Below the pieces are notes generated by a model. It ran no database searches. It had not been told where the DNA came from and saw only the letters and a list, made by a program, of their open reading frames with translations. This document shows positions 62,836 through 64,000 of a stretch of 64,000 nt of DNA, piece by piece. Position numbers and translations under genes: made by a program. How positions within the stretch are numbered: the first letter of the stretch is position 1; each line of letters starts with the position of its first letter. The DNA is from Oscillatoriaceae cyanobacterium M7585_C2015_266 (GTDB taxonomy: Bacteria; Cyanobacteriota; Cyanobacteriia; Cyanobacteriales; Oscillatoriaceae): the NCBI GenBank assembly GCA_015295835.1, contig DVEG01000020.1, positions 393,709 to 457,708 on the forward strand. Direction: 5' to 3'.

Positions 62836-64000
62836 CTACTCTATTTCCTGTTCGTCAGTAGAATTGGGGGAGGATTCTCCAGGAGTATGCTCTTGAAGCA
62901 GCGAGTCTTGCAAGCGACGAATTTGAATTTGGTGCAAACGTGGACCATCAGCAGAAATGACGGTGAGTTCAAAATTTTGATATTTCAGGGTTTCGCCGAC
63001 AGCGGGGATTTTTTGTAATTGGTAGATTAAAAAACCTCCCAGGGTCTGATATTCATTGGTGAGGGGAAAATCTAGATTTAACCGCTCATTTACTTCTTCT
63101 AAGTCCATTTGCGCCTGCACGAGAAATGTCTGCTCGTCAAGTATTTGTACACTCATTTGTTCGCTGGGGGTGGGTTCGATACGATCGCCGATAATTTCAG
63201 CAATCACGTCGTTGATAGAAACCAACCCAGCCGTGCCGCCAAACTCATCAACAACAATAACCATGTAAGTTTGCGAGCGCTGCATTTCCTGTAGCAGTTC
63301 CCGCAGAGGCATATGTTCTGGCACAAAACGCGCCGGCCGAATCCACGGCTGTAACGGCGTATCGAGGGTGAGAACTCCTTGAGACAAAGGTTCAGCCAAT
63401 TCTTTAAAATCGATAATGCCGCGAATGTCATCCAAGGATTCCCCCCGCACGGGATAACGTGAGTGCCCGGTGGAAACTACTTCATTTAATAGAGTTCTAA
63501 AAGTCGCAGTGCTGGGCAGAGCTGTCATACTAGTGCGGGGAACCATTACTTCCCCAGCCGATACGTCGCCAAACTCGAAAACATTATTAATGATTTCTCG
63601 CTCTTCCGCTTCTAAACCTATTGATTCACTAGAGGTAGCGATAATCAGTTGCAATTCTTCTGGGGTGACTTGATGATACCAGCTCGTGCCCGTATAACGA
63701 ATACCCACTAGACGCAGTAGCCAACGTGTTGATTGATTGAGAATCCAGATGAAGGGGTTAAAAAAGCGAGAAATCGCTAGACTAAAGGGAGCAAGAAACC
63801 GAGCCAATTGCTCCGAATAAAGCATCGCCACAGACTTGGGGCACAATTCTCCTAGCACGATTTGTAGATAAGCCACTAAGAAAAATGCTAGGGGTATGGC
63901 CAGAGAATGGGCGAGCGCTTCCCTACTTGCTGATGGCAGTGGCAGTTGAGCGAGCGCAAAAGCCACCAATTCCGCCATTGTCTTTTCTCCAATCCAGCCC
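62836..64000 (-). CDS. CNNM/CorC-HlyC family membrane protein with CBS pair (5' end cut)
   Basis: The visible 388 residues include part of the CNNM (DUF21) membrane domain (ALAIPLAFFLVAYLQIVLGELCPKSVAML), a CBS pair (about 150-270; GEVMVPRTSMTAL, DDIRGIIDFKELAE, VVDEFGGTAGLVSINDVIAEIIGDRIEP), and a C-terminal CorC/HlyC domain (ERLNLDFPLTNEYQTLGGFLIYQLQKIPAVGETL). The reading frame stays open to the window end (GWIGEKTMAELVAF), so the start lies beyond 64000. The MAELV at 63978 is an internal methionine. It probably exports Mg2+ or Co2+. Confidence 0.92.
   Translation of the reverse strand, partial: GWIGEKTMAELVAFALAQLPLPSASREALAHSLAIPLAFFLVAYLQIVLGELCPKSVAMLYSEQLARFLAPFSLAISRFFNPFIWILNQSTRWLLRLVGIRYTGTSWYHQVTPEELQLIIATSSESIGLEAEEREIINNVFEFGDVSAGEVMVPRTSMTALPSTATFRTLLNEVVSTGHSRYPVRGESLDDIRGIIDFKELAEPLSQGVLTLDTPLQPWIRPARFVPEHMPLRELLQEMQRSQTYMVIVVDEFGGTAGLVSINDVIAEIIGDRIEPTPSEQMSVQILDEQTFLVQAQMDLEEVNERLNLDFPLTNEYQTLGGFLIYQLQKIPAVGETLKYQNFELTVISADGPRLHQIQIRRLQDSLLQEHTPGESSPNSTDEQEIE

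Noticed and set aside
1-64000. CRISPR arrays, tRNA genes and rRNA genes
   Set aside because: No regularly spaced repeats and no tRNA TPsiC/cloverleaf or rRNA signatures were seen by eye. A tRNAscan-SE or Infernal search would be the decisive check.

Overview
This 64 kb window reads as chromosomal DNA of a filamentous, oscillatorialean-type cyanobacterium (inferred; species not determinable by eye). The evidence is gene content: NdhM, Psb30 (Ycf12), Ycf46 and Ycf35, a ferrochelatase carrying a chlorophyll-binding tail, a high-light-inducible protein, SigF, a PEP-CTERM protein, and dozens of HIP1 octamers (GCGATCGC). A one-base variant octamer, GCGAGCGC, is almost equally frequent. No rRNA, tRNA, CRISPR array or intact transposase was recognised.

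1-15.8 kb: housekeeping and metabolism. It holds a DUF4126 membrane protein, hemH, a methyltransferase, a Uma2-type protein, sat, mnmA, a SPOR-like protein with the NAD(P)H-hydrate repair enzyme, a PHP phosphoesterase, a degenerate metallo-beta-lactamase-fold protein, an alpha/beta hydrolase, a low-molecular-weight phosphatase, a two-headed peptidoglycan hydrolase, an SH3-domain protein and a four-CBS histidine kinase.

16-18.1 kb: a compact island. Two unrecognised genes are divergent from an XRE repressor/ImmA protease pair. The shared promoter carries three copies of a 16-bp TTGA-N8-TCAA site, two of them lying on the -35 elements.

18-39.9 kb: a RodZ-like protein, a DUF1361 protein, ppsA, comF, rbsK, an orphan histidine kinase, a metalloprotease-like protein, a ribbon-helix-helix/zinc protein followed by ycf46 and ycf35, a fructokinase, prfB with a programmed frameshift, a Bax-inhibitor-1 protein, sigF, lgt, a PEP-CTERM protein, a carboxyl-terminal protease and ispG.

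39.9-42 kb: an S1-domain gene flanked by two gene-less stretches that look like IS200/IS605-type end relics. A candidate structured RNA lies at 41523-41695.

42-50.5 kb: two hypothetical genes, leuD and ndhM, then four tandem paralogues (45298-50527). Three share a membrane hairpin, coiled coils and a C-terminal KPYLQRL motif. In the fourth a seven-bladed WD40 propeller replaces that motif. This family is the strongest candidate for an undescribed system here.

50.6-64 kb: a Tat-exported N,N-dimethylformamidase-like protein, a decayed DUF3352 gene, a lipoprotein, pepP, a Tat-exported MBL-fold protein, a trpG-dgkA-ybeY-DUF3285 cluster, hli, a universal stress protein, psb30, a split GDT1 cation transporter pair, queC, and a CNNM/CorC-type protein cut by the window end.
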